Positions 18,654-27,841 of a DNA stretch of 64,000 nucleotides are shown in pieces. The stretch is from CAWFKS01 sp963816435. Lineage in GTDB: Bacteria > Pseudomonadota > Alphaproteobacteria > Rhizobiales > Rhizobiaceae. Where the stretch lies: NCBI GenBank assembly GCA_963816435.1, contig CAWFKS010000016.1:1-64000 (forward strand). Reading direction: 5' to 3'. The notes under the pieces are model-generated. The model was not told the origin of the DNA. It searched no databases and saw only the letters and a list, made by a program, of their open reading frames with translations. The position numbers and the translations under genes are program-made. Within the stretch, counting starts at the first letter, position 1. The number at the start of each line of letters is the position of its first letter.

Positions 18654-19355
18654 ATGCCAAACCTGGACCGATCGCTGATATCCGGGCTCCCGCCGTTCCA
18701 GGGACTGCCCGGCGAGGACCTCGACCGGATTCTGAGATCCGCACGCTCCACCCGCTATGCCAAGGACGGCGCCGTCTTCGAGCAGGAGGCGGAGGCGACG
18801 CATTTCTACCTGCTTCTTTCAGGCCACATCCGCGTCGTGCGCACCTCGCCGGAAGGCCATCAGGTGATCGCGCGCTACATCAACGAGGGCGAGCTGTTCG
18901 GCATCGCCGTCGCCATGGGCCGCACCACCTTCCCCGCCAGCGCCGTTGCCGCGGTCGATTGCGTGGTTCTGTCTTGGCCTAACTCGGAATGGCCCGAGCT
19001 GCAGGCGCGCTACCCCTCGTTCGGGGCCAGCACCTACCAGACGATCGGCAAGAGGCTGCAGGAGACGCAGTCGCGGGTCATGGAAATGTCGACCGAACAG
19101 GTGGAGCAGCGCGTCGCGCATGCGCTGCTGCGGCTGGTGCGCCAGTCGGGCCGCAAGACTGCCGACGGCATCGAGATCGACTTTCCGATCTCGCGCCAGG
19201 ACATCGCCGAGATGACCGGCACCACGCTGCACACCGTCAGCCGTCTTCTGAGCGCGTGGGAAAGCAGCGGCATGGTGCGCAGCGGCCGGCAGAAGGTCGT
19301 GGTCACCGATCCGCACGCCCTGGTGCTGATCGCGGAAAACCGCCGCGACAGGTAG
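18654..19355 (+). CDS. nnrR: Crp/Fnr family regulator, NnrR-like
   Basis: This 233-residue protein has an N-terminal cyclic-nucleotide-type sensor fold (about 1-130, FYLLLSGHIRVVRTSPEGHQ) and a C-terminal winged helix (ISRQDIAEMTGTTLHTVSRL). Fnr-type Cys ligands for an iron-sulfur cluster are absent from the N terminus. That fits NO-responsive NnrR/DNR regulators rather than Fnr. The ATG at 18654 is chosen because upstream in-frame codons run into the palindrome. Its place between pseudoazurin and the DUF1858 gene suggests it drives the nir genes. The symbol is by context. Confidence 0.82.
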   Translation: MPNLDRSLISGLPPFQGLPGEDLDRILRSARSTRYAKDGAVFEQEAEATHFYLLLSGHIRVVRTSPEGHQVIARYINEGELFGIAVAMGRTTFPASAVAAVDCVVLSWPNSEWPELQARYPSFGASTYQTIGKRLQETQSRVMEMSTEQVEQRVAHALLRLVRQSGRKTADGIEIDFPISRQDIAEMTGTTLHTVSRLLSAWESSGMVRSGRQKVVVTDPHALVLIAENRRDR

Positions 19356-19358
19356 GCC

Positions 19359-19580
19359 TCAACCGCCGATGAGCGCCGTCAGTTCGCGCACGAAGGTCGC
19401 CTCGTCGATCTCGTGCTCGGCGCAGGCTTCGCTCACCGTGTGAAATGCTCCGATCGGACACCCGACGCACAGCATGCCGCTCTTCATCACCAGCGGCACC
19501 GTCTGTGGCCAGCGACGCATGATCTCGTCGACGGTCATGTCGGGATCGAGCGCCGGCGGATTTTTCTTCGGCTTGAACAT
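19359..19580 (-). CDS. DUF1858 domain protein
   Basis: This 73-residue protein is one DUF1858 domain (MTVDEIMRRWPQTVPLVMKSG) with the conserved CVGCPIGAFHTV. This domain is also found at the N terminus of ScdA/RIC-type proteins for iron-sulfur repair and in hybrid-cluster contexts. The CxxC may bind a metal. It is convergent with the NnrR-like gene (3-bp gap). A box of the same class (TTGCG-CCGG-CACAA on its strand) is centred 43 bp before the ATG, so it probably belongs to the same regulon. Confidence 0.85.
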   Translation of the reverse strand: MFKPKKNPPALDPDMTVDEIMRRWPQTVPLVMKSGMLCVGCPIGAFHTVSEACAEHEIDEATFVRELTALIGG

Positions 19581-19616
19581 CGCGGCACTCTAGGGTGGCT
19601 TCCAACGTGTCCTTCG

Positions 19617-19630
19617 TTGTGCCGGCGCAA
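19617..19630 (-). promoter_or_regulatory. NnrR-type box upstream of the DUF1858 gene
   Basis: TTGTG-CCGG-CGCAA on the plus strand (TTGCG-CCGG-CACAA on the gene's strand) is a one-mismatch relative of the two perfect boxes. A -10-like TAGAGT lies 7-12 bp before the ATG. Confidence 0.55.
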
Positions 19631-19798
19631 ATTCGCGTGCGATTGCCCGCTCGATGTCGGGGATTTGCGGCTGCCCGCCGACCGCTGTCGCATTTCACGC
19701 ATTGCACGGCTGTTTTTGAACTGCGGCGAAACCGGCGTTTCGCTTAAGTGCGCGGCGCGACGCACCCGGGCCACCATGCGGCAAAACCGACTTTTGGG

Positions 19799-19826
19799 TT
19801 GTCCGTGTATACACGATCCGCTATTT
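19799..19826 (+). promoter_or_regulatory. Predicted fhs promoter with palindromic operator in its spacer
   Basis: TTGTCC (19799-19804), 16 bp, then CTATTT (19821-19826) form a plausible sigma-70 promoter. The perfect 12-bp palindrome CGTGTATACACG (19804-19815) fills the spacer, a position where a bound repressor would block RNA polymerase. The TGTATACA core is like sites of some GntR-family regulators. Confidence 0.45.
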
Positions 19827-19876
19827 CGGGCGGCGACGCACACTGCGGTGGCCGCATAACCGTCCGGGAGGTATAC

Positions 19877-21556
19877 ATGGCCGAGTTCAAGTCCGACATC
19901 GAGATTGCACGCGCGGCAAACAAGAAGCCGATCCAGGAGATTGGCGCGAAGCTCGGCATCCCGCACGAGCAGCTGCTGCCCTTCGGCCACGACAAGGCCA
20001 AGGTGTCCGCCGACTACATCAAGTCGGTGCAGGGCAACAAGGACGGCAAGCTCATCCTTGTCACCGCCATCAACCCGACGCCGGCCGGCGAAGGCAAGAC
20101 CACGACCACGGTCGGTCTCGGCGATGCGCTGAACCGCATCGGCAAGAAGGCGATGATCTGCATCCGCGAGGCCTCGCTCGGCCCGAACTTCGGCATGAAG
20201 GGCGGCGCGGCCGGCGGCGGCTATTCGCAGATCGTGCCGATGGAGGACATGAACCTCCACTTCACCGGCGACTTCCACGCCATCACCACCGCCCACAACC
20301 TCCTGTCGGCGATGATCGACAACCACATCTACTGGGGCAACGAGCTCGGCATCGACACCCGCCGCGTCACCTGGCGCCGTGTGATGGACATGAACGACCG
20401 CGCCCTGCGCCAGGTCGTGTGCTCGCTCGGCGGCGTGGCCAACGGCTTCCCGCGCGAATCCGGCTTCGACATCACGGTTGCCTCCGAGGTGATGGCGATC
20501 CTGTGCCTGGCCACCGACCTCAAGGACCTCGAGAAGCGGCTGGGCGACATCATCGTCGCCTACCGTCGCGACAAGAGCCCGGTCTACGCCCGCGACATCA
20601 AGGCCGACGGCGCCATGGCGGTGCTTTTGAAGGACGCCATGCAGCCGAACCTCGTGCAGACGCTGGAGAACAATCCGGCCTTCGTGCACGGCGGCCCGTT
20701 CGCCAACATCGCGCACGGCTGCAATTCGGTGATCGCCACCACGACGGCGCTGAAGCTTGCCGACTACGTGGTCACCGAAGCCGGCTTCGGCGCCGACCTC
20801 GGCGCCGAAAAATTCTTCGACATCAAGTGCCGCAAGGCCGGCCTGAAGCCCTCGGCGGCTGTCATCGTCGCCACCGTGCGCGCGCTCAAGATGAACGGCG
20901 GCGTCAAGAAGGAAGACCTCGGCGCCGAGAACGTCGATGCGGTCAAGAAAGGCTGCGCCAATCTCGGCCGCCACATCGAGAACGTGAAGCAGTTCGGCGT
21001 GCCGGCGATCGTCGCCATCAACCATTTCGGCACCGACACCGAGGCCGAGATCCAGGCGGTGAAGGACTACGTCTCCTCCTTCGGCGAGGAGGCGGTGCTG
21101 TGCCGCCACTGGGCCGAAGGCTCGGCGGGTGCGGAGGAACTGGCCAACAAGGTGGTCGCGCTGGCCGAGGGCGGCGGCGCCCAGTTCTCGCCGCTCTACC
21201 CCGACGACATGGACCTGCTCGACAAGATCAACACGGTCGTCAAGCGCGTCTATCGCGGCTCCGAGGCGATCGCCGACAAGTCGGTGCGCGACCAGCTGCG
21301 CCAGTGGGAGGCGCAGGGCTACGGCAAGCTGCCGGTCTGCATGGCCAAGACGCAGTATTCGTTCTCGACCGACCCCAACCTGCGCGGCGCACCGACCGGC
21401 CACGTCGTGCCGGTGCGCGAAGTGCGCCTCTCCGCCGGCGCCGGCTTCGTCGTGGCGATCTGCGGCGAGATCATGACCATGCCCGGCCTGCCGAAGGTCC
21501 CCGCCTCCGAGCGCATCTTCCTCAACGACGAGGGCCACATCGAAGGGCTGTTCTAG
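19877..21556 (+). CDS. fhs: Formate-tetrahydrofolate ligase
   Basis: This 559-residue cytosolic enzyme makes 10-formyl-tetrahydrofolate from formate, THF and ATP. The P-loop is TPAGEGKTTTTVGL near residue 70. Other signatures are REASLGPNFGMKGGAAGGG, FTGDFHAITTAHNL and the C-terminal CGEIMTMPGLPKVPA. The length is normal and no frameshift is present. The ATG at 19877 has GGGAGG 6 nt upstream. It is monocistronic by context, behind a palindrome-bearing promoter. Confidence 0.96.
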   Translation: MAEFKSDIEIARAANKKPIQEIGAKLGIPHEQLLPFGHDKAKVSADYIKSVQGNKDGKLILVTAINPTPAGEGKTTTTVGLGDALNRIGKKAMICIREASLGPNFGMKGGAAGGGYSQIVPMEDMNLHFTGDFHAITTAHNLLSAMIDNHIYWGNELGIDTRRVTWRRVMDMNDRALRQVVCSLGGVANGFPRESGFDITVASEVMAILCLATDLKDLEKRLGDIIVAYRRDKSPVYARDIKADGAMAVLLKDAMQPNLVQTLENNPAFVHGGPFANIAHGCNSVIATTTALKLADYVVTEAGFGADLGAEKFFDIKCRKAGLKPSAAVIVATVRALKMNGGVKKEDLGAENVDAVKKGCANLGRHIENVKQFGVPAIVAINHFGTDTEAEIQAVKDYVSSFGEEAVLCRHWAEGSAGAEELANKVVALAEGGGAQFSPLYPDDMDLLDKINTVVKRVYRGSEAIADKSVRDQLRQWEAQGYGKLPVCMAKTQYSFSTDPNLRGAPTGHVVPVREVRLSAGAGFVVAICGEIMTMPGLPKVPASERIFLNDEGHIEGLF

Positions 21557-21655
21557 CACGAAGCGGCTTTCGCGGACGCTCCGTCGGGACGTGCGCAGCC
21601 ACGACTTGCAACCTCCGCGCCGCTGGCGTCCAATGCGCCGGTGGAGGCAACAGCG

Positions 21656-22268
21656 ATGGCTGGCACTTTCTGGGACGAGCGGTACGCAAGCGAGGAATAC
21701 CTGTTCGGCACCGAGCCGAACGCCTTCCTGACGCGCGAGGCGCACCGGTTGAAATCCGGTAGCCGAGTGCTCGCGGTCGCCGACGGCGAGGGGCGCAACG
21801 GCGTGTTCCTCGCCGAGCAGGGGCATTCGGTGGTCTCGATCGATTCCTCGGCGATCGCCCAGGAAAAGGCCCGCCGGCTGGCCGCATCGCGCGGCGTTTC
21901 GCTCGACCTCCAACTCGTCGACCTCGACCGATACGACTGGCCGCCGGCGCAATACGACGCGGTCGTCGGCATCTTCATCCAGTTCGCCGCCCCTGCCCTT
22001 CGCGCTCGCCTCTTCGAGGGCATGCAGCGCGCGCTGAAGCCGGGCGGATGGCTGCTGCTCGAAGGTTACCGGCCGGAGCAGATCGACTACGGTACCGGCG
22101 GACCGCCGCACGCCGAAAACCTCTACACAGAGCAGATGCTGCGCGAACGCCTTCGCCGCCATGGAGATCGTGTCGCTGGCCGCCTACGACGCGTCGGTCA
22201 GCGAAGGAAGCGGCCATCACGGCATGTCGGCGCTGATCGACCTCGTTGCGCGCAAGCGCGGGTCGTAA
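21656..22268 (+). CDS. Class I SAM-dependent methyltransferase (frameshift as read)
   Basis: This is a 203-residue methyltransferase. It starts MAGTFWDERYASEEYLFGTEPN and has the SAM-binding motif VLAVADGEGRNGVFLAE and the acidic SIDSS. A strand near residue 140 reads LKPGGWLLLEGY. It resembles small TehB/thiopurine-type methyltransferases; the substrate is unknown. An extra C near 22153 (CGCCTTCG) shifts the last 40 residues; corrected, it ends LIDLVARKRGS. GGAGG lies 8 nt before the ATG. Confidence 0.85.
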
Positions 22269-22385
22269 GGCACGGACGGCGCCTGCCGGGGCCCGCCACC
22301 GGTGCATCGTCGGAACAGCACCGCTTCATCCACGTTGTGATGGGCCGTCGGCGAAGCGGCAGGAGCAAGGGAGGCTGCACGACAC

Positions 22386-23105
22386 ATGGACTGGAGCATC
22401 GGGTCGCTTGCCCGCGGGCTGAAGGACATGCGGCCGGCGATCGTGCCGGTATTGATCGCCGGGGTGCTGGGAACCGCCATCTACATATTCCTGGACGTCG
22501 CCCATGAGGTGAACGAGGCCGAATTCATGAAATTCGACCACGCCGTCCTGCTGTTCTTCAGGGTCCACGGCGATCTTTCCACCCCGATCGGGCCGCCCTG
22601 GTTCCAGGAAACCGTGACCGAACTGACCTCGCTCGGCGGCTATCCCATACTGGTCGCCATCGTGCTCGCCGTCGTCGGCTACCTGCTCGTCGACCGCAAG
22701 CCGGGCCCCGCGGTTTTCGTCGTCATCTCGGTCGGCCTCGGCACCGTCGTCAGCACCCTGCTGAAATTGTTCTACGAGCGGCCGCGACCCGATCTGGTCG
22801 AGCACCTGGTGAAGATCCACACCGCATCGTTCCCCAGCGGTCACGCCACCATGAGCGCCGTCGTCTACCTGACGCTGGCGAGCCTGATCCTGCGCCTGGT
22901 CGACCGTTTCGCGGTGCGCGCCTACGTGCTGGGCGTCGCCATCCTGCTGACGGTCGTGGTCGGCGTCAGCCGCGTCTATCTGGGCGTCCACTGGCCGACC
23001 GACGTGCTCGCCGGCTGGGCGCTGGGCGCCGCCTGGGCCAGCCTGTCATGGCTCGTCATCGCCGCCCTGCGCTTTTACCGACATGGATGGGATTCGCTGC
23101 GATGA
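22386..23105 (+). CDS. PAP2 family membrane phosphatase
   Basis: This 239-residue protein has about six membrane helices and the three phosphatase motifs of the PAP2 superfamily: KLFYERPRPD, FPSGHATMS and SRVYLGVHWPTDVLAG. It probably dephosphorylates a lipid phosphate such as phosphatidate or undecaprenyl pyrophosphate. It overlaps the DUF1206 gene by 4 bp (ATGA), so the two are translationally coupled. Confidence 0.92.
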   Translation: MDWSIGSLARGLKDMRPAIVPVLIAGVLGTAIYIFLDVAHEVNEAEFMKFDHAVLLFFRVHGDLSTPIGPPWFQETVTELTSLGGYPILVAIVLAVVGYLLVDRKPGPAVFVVISVGLGTVVSTLLKLFYERPRPDLVEHLVKIHTASFPSGHATMSAVVYLTLASLILRLVDRFAVRAYVLGVAILLTVVVGVSRVYLGVHWPTDVLAGWALGAAWASLSWLVIAALRFYRHGWDSLR

Positions 23106-23912
23106 ACGGACCGGGAGACATTCAGACCCCACGCTGGATCGAGCCGCTGGCGCGCGATCGGCTACGGCGCGCGCGGCGTGGTCTATTCGATCATCGCCTT
23201 CTTCGCGCTGGTTGCCGCATTCGGCGGCGGCCGCAAGGAAGGCACGAAGGGGGCGATCGCCGCCATCACCGAGAACCGCGCCGGCGACATACTGACCTTC
23301 GCGCTTCTGGCGGGGCTTGCCGGCTACGTCGCCTGGCGGCTCGTGCAGGCCATCCTCGATGCCGACCACCACGGAAAGTCGTGGAAGGGGCTCGCCAGCC
23401 GCTTCGGCCTCCTCGTGTCGGGCGGGCACCTATGCGGTGCTGGCGGTCTACACGCTGTCGCTCTGGTGGGGCAGCAGGAGTTCCGCCGATTCCGGGCATG
23501 GCGGCTTCGCCGACACGATAACCGCCTTCGTCGGCGCCCGTGCGACCGCCTTTGCGCTCGCCGCCGTCTTCGCGGTCATCGGCGCGGTGCATTTCTGGCG
23601 TGCCTTCAAGCAGACCTTCGCAGAAATATCTTCAAGCCCGCCGGAGGCGGCGCGGACACGTCGTCTACGGCGCTGGCGACCGGTGGTCTGGCGGCGCGCG
23701 GCGTCATCTTCCTGATCATCGGGGTGCTGCTGGTGACCCGCGGCATCAACGCCGGAGAAGGCGGAAAGCCGCCGGACCTGAGCGATGCGCTGGAGTTCCT
23801 GCAGGGCCTGCCCTTCGGCAGCCTGCTGCTCGCCCTCGCCGGCCTCGGCCTGCTCGCCTTCGCTCTCTATTCGTTCAGCGATTCGATCTGGCGCCGCATC
23901 GGGCCGTCCTGA
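23102..23912 (+). CDS. DUF1206 membrane protein (three frameshifts as read)
   Basis: This protein has about six membrane helices arranged as three similar helix pairs (IGYGARGVVYSIIAFFAL; the middle pair near SAGTYAVLAVYTLSL; ATGGLAARGVIFLIIGVLLV). It matches the DUF1206 repeat, whose function is unknown. Errors near 23160 (+1, CGCGATC), 23427 (+1, GGGCGGG) and 23625 (-1, TTCGCAGAA) break it. Corrected, it has 269 residues. It is coupled to the upstream PAP2 gene. Confidence 0.82.
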
Positions 23913-24018
23913 GGTCCGGCACTGAGAGAGTGGACGGGCGCGCCCACCGCCCCGCGGGCGGCCCGTCCGGATCACGACGCGCTGGGACACACCGCCTCGT
24001 GAATGTCGCGCCGCCTGC

Positions 24019-24340
24019 TCAGGCGGCGTCCTGTTTTTCTTCGTCGGCGACCTCGCCGTCCTTGGCGTCGCGCACGATCTCGACCCTCACGTTCGTGACC
24101 AGCCCGGCAATGACGCCGAGGATCGCCAGCCACGGCGCCGCGAGCACCACGACCCCGCCGGCGATGGCGCCGATCGTCAGCGGCGTTTCCAGGTAGACGT
24201 CGCCGTCGGCGTCGCTGATGCGGATCTGGCGCACGTTGCCTTCCGCCAGCAGACGCTTGATCTCGGCGACGAGCTGTTCGCCGGCGATCTCGATCTCCTC
24301 GGTGATCGTCCGCCTTCTTCTCCGACTTCTGCTCTTCCAT
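24019..24340 (-). CDS. DUF4342 domain protein (frameshift as read)
   Basis: After removing one extra G near 24313 (GCGGAC) this is a 106-residue protein. It has a charged N-terminal helix (MEEQKSEKKA), the conserved EIEIAGEQLVAEIKRLLAEGNVR split by the error, RQIRISDADGDVYLETPL, and one membrane hairpin (IGAIAGGVVVLAAPWLAI). This matches DUF4342, of unknown function. It is divergent from the ligase gene. Confidence 0.72.
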
Positions 24341-24417
24341 GATCTTCGCCCTTCCCGTTCGCTCCGGACCTGATCCCGGCCTCACGCGCATCATGGAAGC
24401 ACCGCGCGAGCGCTACA

Positions 24418-24431
24418 TTGATCCGGGTCAA
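24418..24431. promoter_or_regulatory. Fnr/FixK-like box between DUF4342 and the ligase gene
   Basis: TTGAT-CCGG-GTCAA fits TTGAY-N4-RTCAA. I found no -10 element at the spacing seen elsewhere in this window, on either side, so it is only a candidate. Confidence 0.3.
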
Positions 24432-24501
24432 GCCTGGAGGGCGCGTCCGCCAGGCGGAACCCGGCGAGGGTGCGCGGGTTCTGCAACCGAAGGGAAACAG
24501 A

Positions 24502-25585
24502 ATGCCGGCAACCGCTGCACACGAAAAGACGCGCCGCCACGCCGGAGGCCGGATCGTCGAGCCGATGGAAGCGCGCCTCGTCGAGGAATTGCCGGACGAG
24601 GCCGGCTGGCAGTTCGAGCCGAAATGGGACGGGTTTCGCTGCGTCGCCTATCGATCCGGCGTCGACGTCGATCTGAGAGCCAAGTCGGGCAAGCCGCTCG
24701 GCCGCTATTTTCCCGAAATGGTGGAAGCAGTAGCCGCCCTTCCCGGCGGCGATTTCGTCCTCGACGGCGAACTCGTCATCCCTGCCGGCGGCACGCTTTC
24801 GTTCGATGCCCTGCAGATGCGGCTGCATCCCGCCGAAAGCCGCGTGAAGAAGCTGTCGCGCGAGACGCCGGCGCTCTATGTGCTGTTCGACATGCTGGTC
24901 TCGCCGGGCGGCAAGGACATCATGCAGGAGCCGCTGACGAAGCGCCGTGCCGCACTCGAGGCCTTCTTCGACGGGATCGCCGGCAACGATCGCTTCCGCC
25001 TCTCTCCTGTGACGCTCGACCGCGGACAGGCCGAGGCCTGGCTGAAGCGTGGCGGCGGAGCGCTGGACGGTGTCGTCGCAAAGGCATGCGACGGCGCTTA
25101 CGAGCCAGGCGAACGCGCCATGCTCAAGGTCAAGCGCCTGCGCACCGCCGACTGTGTCGTCGGCGGCTTCCGCTATGCCTCGAAAGGCCACGAGGTCGCG
25201 ATCGCTGCTGCTCGGCCTTTTCGACGACGAGGGCCTGCTGCACCATGTCGGCTATACCTCGACCATCCGCAACGAGGAACGCGCCGAGCTGACGAAGCGT
25301 CTGGAAAAGCTGAAGGGCCCGCCCGGCTTCACCGGCCGCGCCCCGGGCGGACCGAGCCGCTGGTCCACCGAGCGTTCCGGCGAATGGGAGAAGCTGCCGC
25401 ATGAACTGGTCGTGGAAGTGCGCTACGATCAGGTCACCGGCGAGCGCTTCCGTCACGGCACGAAGCTTCTTCGCTGGCGGCCGGACAAGGCGCCGCGCCA
25501 GTGCACGTTCGAGCAGATCGCGCAGGCGAAGCGGCCGGGAAAGCTGATCGGCACGGTGATCGGAGGGGCAGATGGCGAAGGATGA
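24502..25585 (+). CDS. ATP-dependent DNA ligase, LigD/LigC-type (frameshift as read)
   Basis: This 360-residue ligase seals nicks in DNA using ATP. The adenylation motif is EPKWDGFR, with the nucleotide-accepting Lys at residue 41. Other motifs are LDGELVIP (motif III), GVVAKACDGAYEPGERAMLKVKR (motifs IV/V) and an OB-fold C domain (VEVRYDQVTGERFRHGTKLLRW). An extra A near 25203 (GCGATCG) shifts the OB half; corrected, it is complete. It overlaps the polymerase gene by 14 bp. The two together form a split LigD for end-joining, without a nuclease domain. Confidence 0.9.
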
Positions 25586-26459
25586 CGCGACCGAGATCGG
25601 CGGCGTGCGGATCACCCACCCTGAAAAGGTGCTCTACCCCGAGCAGGGCATCACCAAGCGGGAACTCGCCGAATATTACCTGGCTGTGGCCGGGCACATG
25701 CTGCCGCACGTCGTGCGGAGGCCGCTGACGCTCGTGCGCTGCCCGTCGGGCAGCGAGACCAAGTGCTTCTACCAGCGCCACGCCGGCTCGGGCATTCCGG
25801 AAGAACTGTCCGAGTTCGTGGTCCCCGGCTTCGAGGAATCCGGCGCCTATCTCTACATCACCGACGCGAAGGGACTGGTCGCGATGGTTCAGATGGGCGT
25901 CCTGGAGATCCACCCCTGGGGCGTCAGCATCGACAGGCCGGACCGCCCCGATCGCGTCATCTTTGACCTCGACCCCGGCGAGGGCCTCGGCTTCGAGGCC
26001 GTCGTCAACGCCGCACACGCATTGAAGGACCGGCTGGCCGAAGCCGGGCTCCAAAGCTTCGCGAAAACGACCGGCGGCAAGGGGTTGCATGTCGTGGTGC
26101 CGATCGAACGACGCTACGAATGGCCGGAGGTGAAGGGTTTCGCGAAAGACTTTTCGGCACGGATGGCAGAGGATGCGCCCGACAGCTATCTCACCAAGGC
26201 CTCGATCGAGGCGAGGAAAGGCAGGATCTTCATCGACTACCTCCGCAACGACGCGACGGCCACGGCCGTCGCCCCCTATTCCACCCGCGCCCGTCCCGGC
26301 GCGCCGGTGGCAACGCCGCTGAACTGGAGCGAAGTGAAGCCGGGCCTCGACCCGAAGGGCTTCACCATCGAAAGCGTGCCGAAGCGGCTGCGCAAGATCG
26401 GCGACCCCTGGGTAGATATTTCCGGGGCGAAGCAGCGCCTGCCGAAGATCGAGGCGTAG
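25572..26459 (+). CDS. LigD-type polymerase (archaeo-eukaryotic primase fold)
   Basis: This 295-residue stand-alone LigD polymerase domain fills gaps and adds nucleotides at DNA ends in bacterial non-homologous end joining. The catalytic acidic pair is D132-x-D134 in VIFDLDPGEG. The region ISGIP/GSGIPEELSEF and the TTGGKGLHVVVPI strand match the family. It is the second half of a split LigD, overlapping the ligase gene. No Ku gene is within the window. An upstream Lys/His-rich Ku-contact segment is not obvious. Confidence 0.92.
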   Translation: MAKDDATEIGGVRITHPEKVLYPEQGITKRELAEYYLAVAGHMLPHVVRRPLTLVRCPSGSETKCFYQRHAGSGIPEELSEFVVPGFEESGAYLYITDAKGLVAMVQMGVLEIHPWGVSIDRPDRPDRVIFDLDPGEGLGFEAVVNAAHALKDRLAEAGLQSFAKTTGGKGLHVVVPIERRYEWPEVKGFAKDFSARMAEDAPDSYLTKASIEARKGRIFIDYLRNDATATAVAPYSTRARPGAPVATPLNWSEVKPGLDPKGFTIESVPKRLRKIGDPWVDISGAKQRLPKIEA

Positions 26460-26464
26460 CCGGC

Positions 26465-27739
26465 ATGCTGTCGCAATGGGGCTGGTTCCTCTGGGGTCTC
26501 ACGCGCCGCCTGTGGTTCAGGGCGACGCTGATCTCGCTGCTGGCGGTTGCCGCCGCCTTCCTCGCCTTCGTCCTCAGGCCTTACATTCCCGACTGGGTGC
26601 CGACAAAGCTCGGCGCGGACGCCGTCGACAGCATCCTGAGCATCCTCGCCTCCTCGATGCTGGCCGTCACCACCTTCTCGCTGTCGACGATGGTCGCGGC
26701 CTATGCCTCGGCTACCAGCAGCGCCTCGCCGCGCGCCACCCGCCTGCTGATCGAGGATTCGACCACCCAGAACGTGCTCGCCACCTTCGTCGGGTCCTTC
26801 CTATACAGCCTCGTCGCCATCATCACCCTGGCCACCGGCGCCTACGGCCAGAAGGGCCGTGTGGTCCTGTTCGTGGTGACGTTGCTCGTCGTCCTGCTGA
26901 TCGTTGTCACCCTGGTTCGTTGGATCGACTACCTGCTGCGGCTCGGCCGCGTCGGTGAGACGGCAAATCAGGTCGAGATCGCCGCCGTCCGCGCCATGCG
27001 CCAGCGCGCGCGGCGCCCCAACCTTGGAGGCAGGGGTTGGTCCGGTGAGGCCGATGCGCTGGCCGAAGGTGCGAGACCTGTGATGCCCGACCACAGCGGC
27101 TACGTCCAGCATATCGACATGCAGGCGCTGCAGGACTGGGCCGAAGCCGCGAAGGCGAGCGTCTTCGTCGCCGCCACGCCGGGCAGCTTCGTCGACCCCG
27201 GCGAGCCTCTGGCTTTTCTCACCGGGGAGTCGCCGGACGATCCCGACAAGGATGATCACGCCATCCGCGCGGCATTCGCCATCGCCAAGGACCGCACCTT
27301 CGATCAGGACCCCTCCTACGGGCTGTCTGTTCTGTCCGAGATCGCCTCGCGCGCCCTGTCGCCTGCCGTCAACGACCCCGGCACCGCCATCGACGCGATC
27401 GGCCGCGCCGTGCGTATCCTGCTGGTCTGGACGACGGAAAAGGAAGCGGACGATCCGGAGGTGGAGCGCGTCTTTGTTCCGTCGATAGGCCTCGATGCCC
27501 TTTTCAACGCCTTCTTCACGCCCGTGGCTCGCGACGGCGCGGCGATCGTGGAGGTCCACGTGCGTCTCCAGCGCGCATTCCTCACGCTCGGCCGCTGCGG
27601 ACGGGAGGACTACCGACGCGAGGCGCTGCGCCACGCCGATCTGGCGCTGGGCCGCGCGGAGGACGGCATGCAGTTCCAGCCCGATGTCGACGCCGTCCGG
27701 GCAGCGCATGCGGCGGCGCGGCAGGCCGCCGCGCCGTGA
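26465..27739 (+). CDS. DUF2254 membrane protein
   Basis: This 424-residue protein has four hydrophobic segments in its first 160 residues and a long cytosolic C-terminal part. It matches the DUF2254 family (TFSLSTMVAAYASATSSASPR, YVQHIDMQAL, SYGLSVLSEIASRALSPAVNDPGTA). Its function is not established. It starts 5 bp after the LigD polymerase stop, so it is probably the third gene of that transcript. Confidence 0.88.
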   Translation: MLSQWGWFLWGLTRRLWFRATLISLLAVAAAFLAFVLRPYIPDWVPTKLGADAVDSILSILASSMLAVTTFSLSTMVAAYASATSSASPRATRLLIEDSTTQNVLATFVGSFLYSLVAIITLATGAYGQKGRVVLFVVTLLVVLLIVVTLVRWIDYLLRLGRVGETANQVEIAAVRAMRQRARRPNLGGRGWSGEADALAEGARPVMPDHSGYVQHIDMQALQDWAEAAKASVFVAATPGSFVDPGEPLAFLTGESPDDPDKDDHAIRAAFAIAKDRTFDQDPSYGLSVLSEIASRALSPAVNDPGTAIDAIGRAVRILLVWTTEKEADDPEVERVFVPSIGLDALFNAFFTPVARDGAAIVEVHVRLQRAFLTLGRCGREDYRREALRHADLALGRAEDGMQFQPDVDAVRAAHAAARQAAAP

Positions 27740-27760
27740 CCGGGACAGCGGAATATCCGG

Positions 27761-27789
27761 TTGCGCCCGCTCCCATTCGCAGCTAATGG
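27761..27789 (+). promoter_or_regulatory. trpL-trpE(G) promoter
   Basis: TTGCGC (27761-27766), a 17-bp spacer and TAATGG (27784-27789) form a sigma-70-like promoter. The expected start, 7-8 bp later, falls on or next to the A of the trpL ATG at 27797, as described for rhizobial trpL. Confidence 0.65.
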
Positions 27790-27796
27790 AAATTCC

Positions 27797-27841
27797 ATGT
27801 GCATGCTCTCGACCAGCAAGCTTTGGTGGCGGGCCCGCTGA
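27797..27841 (+). CDS. trpL: trp leader peptide, 14 residues with tandem Trp
   Basis: The short ORF encodes MCMLSTSKLWWRAR followed by TGA. It has two adjacent Trp codons just before the first stem of an attenuator, and the ending WWxAR parallels the WWWAR ending I recall for Sinorhizobium TrpL, also 14 residues. Stalling at the Trp codons when charged tRNA-Trp is scarce would free the antiterminator. No Shine-Dalgarno is evident, in keeping with a leaderless start. It is too short to appear in ordinary gene lists. Confidence 0.85.
   Translation: MCMLSTSKLWWRAR

Noticed and set aside
7825..25210. Programmed ribosomal frameshifting as an explanation for the broken genes
   Set aside because: The sites share no slippery sequence or downstream structure, occur in unrelated genes, and two genes need two or three corrections each. 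Sequence error is simpler.
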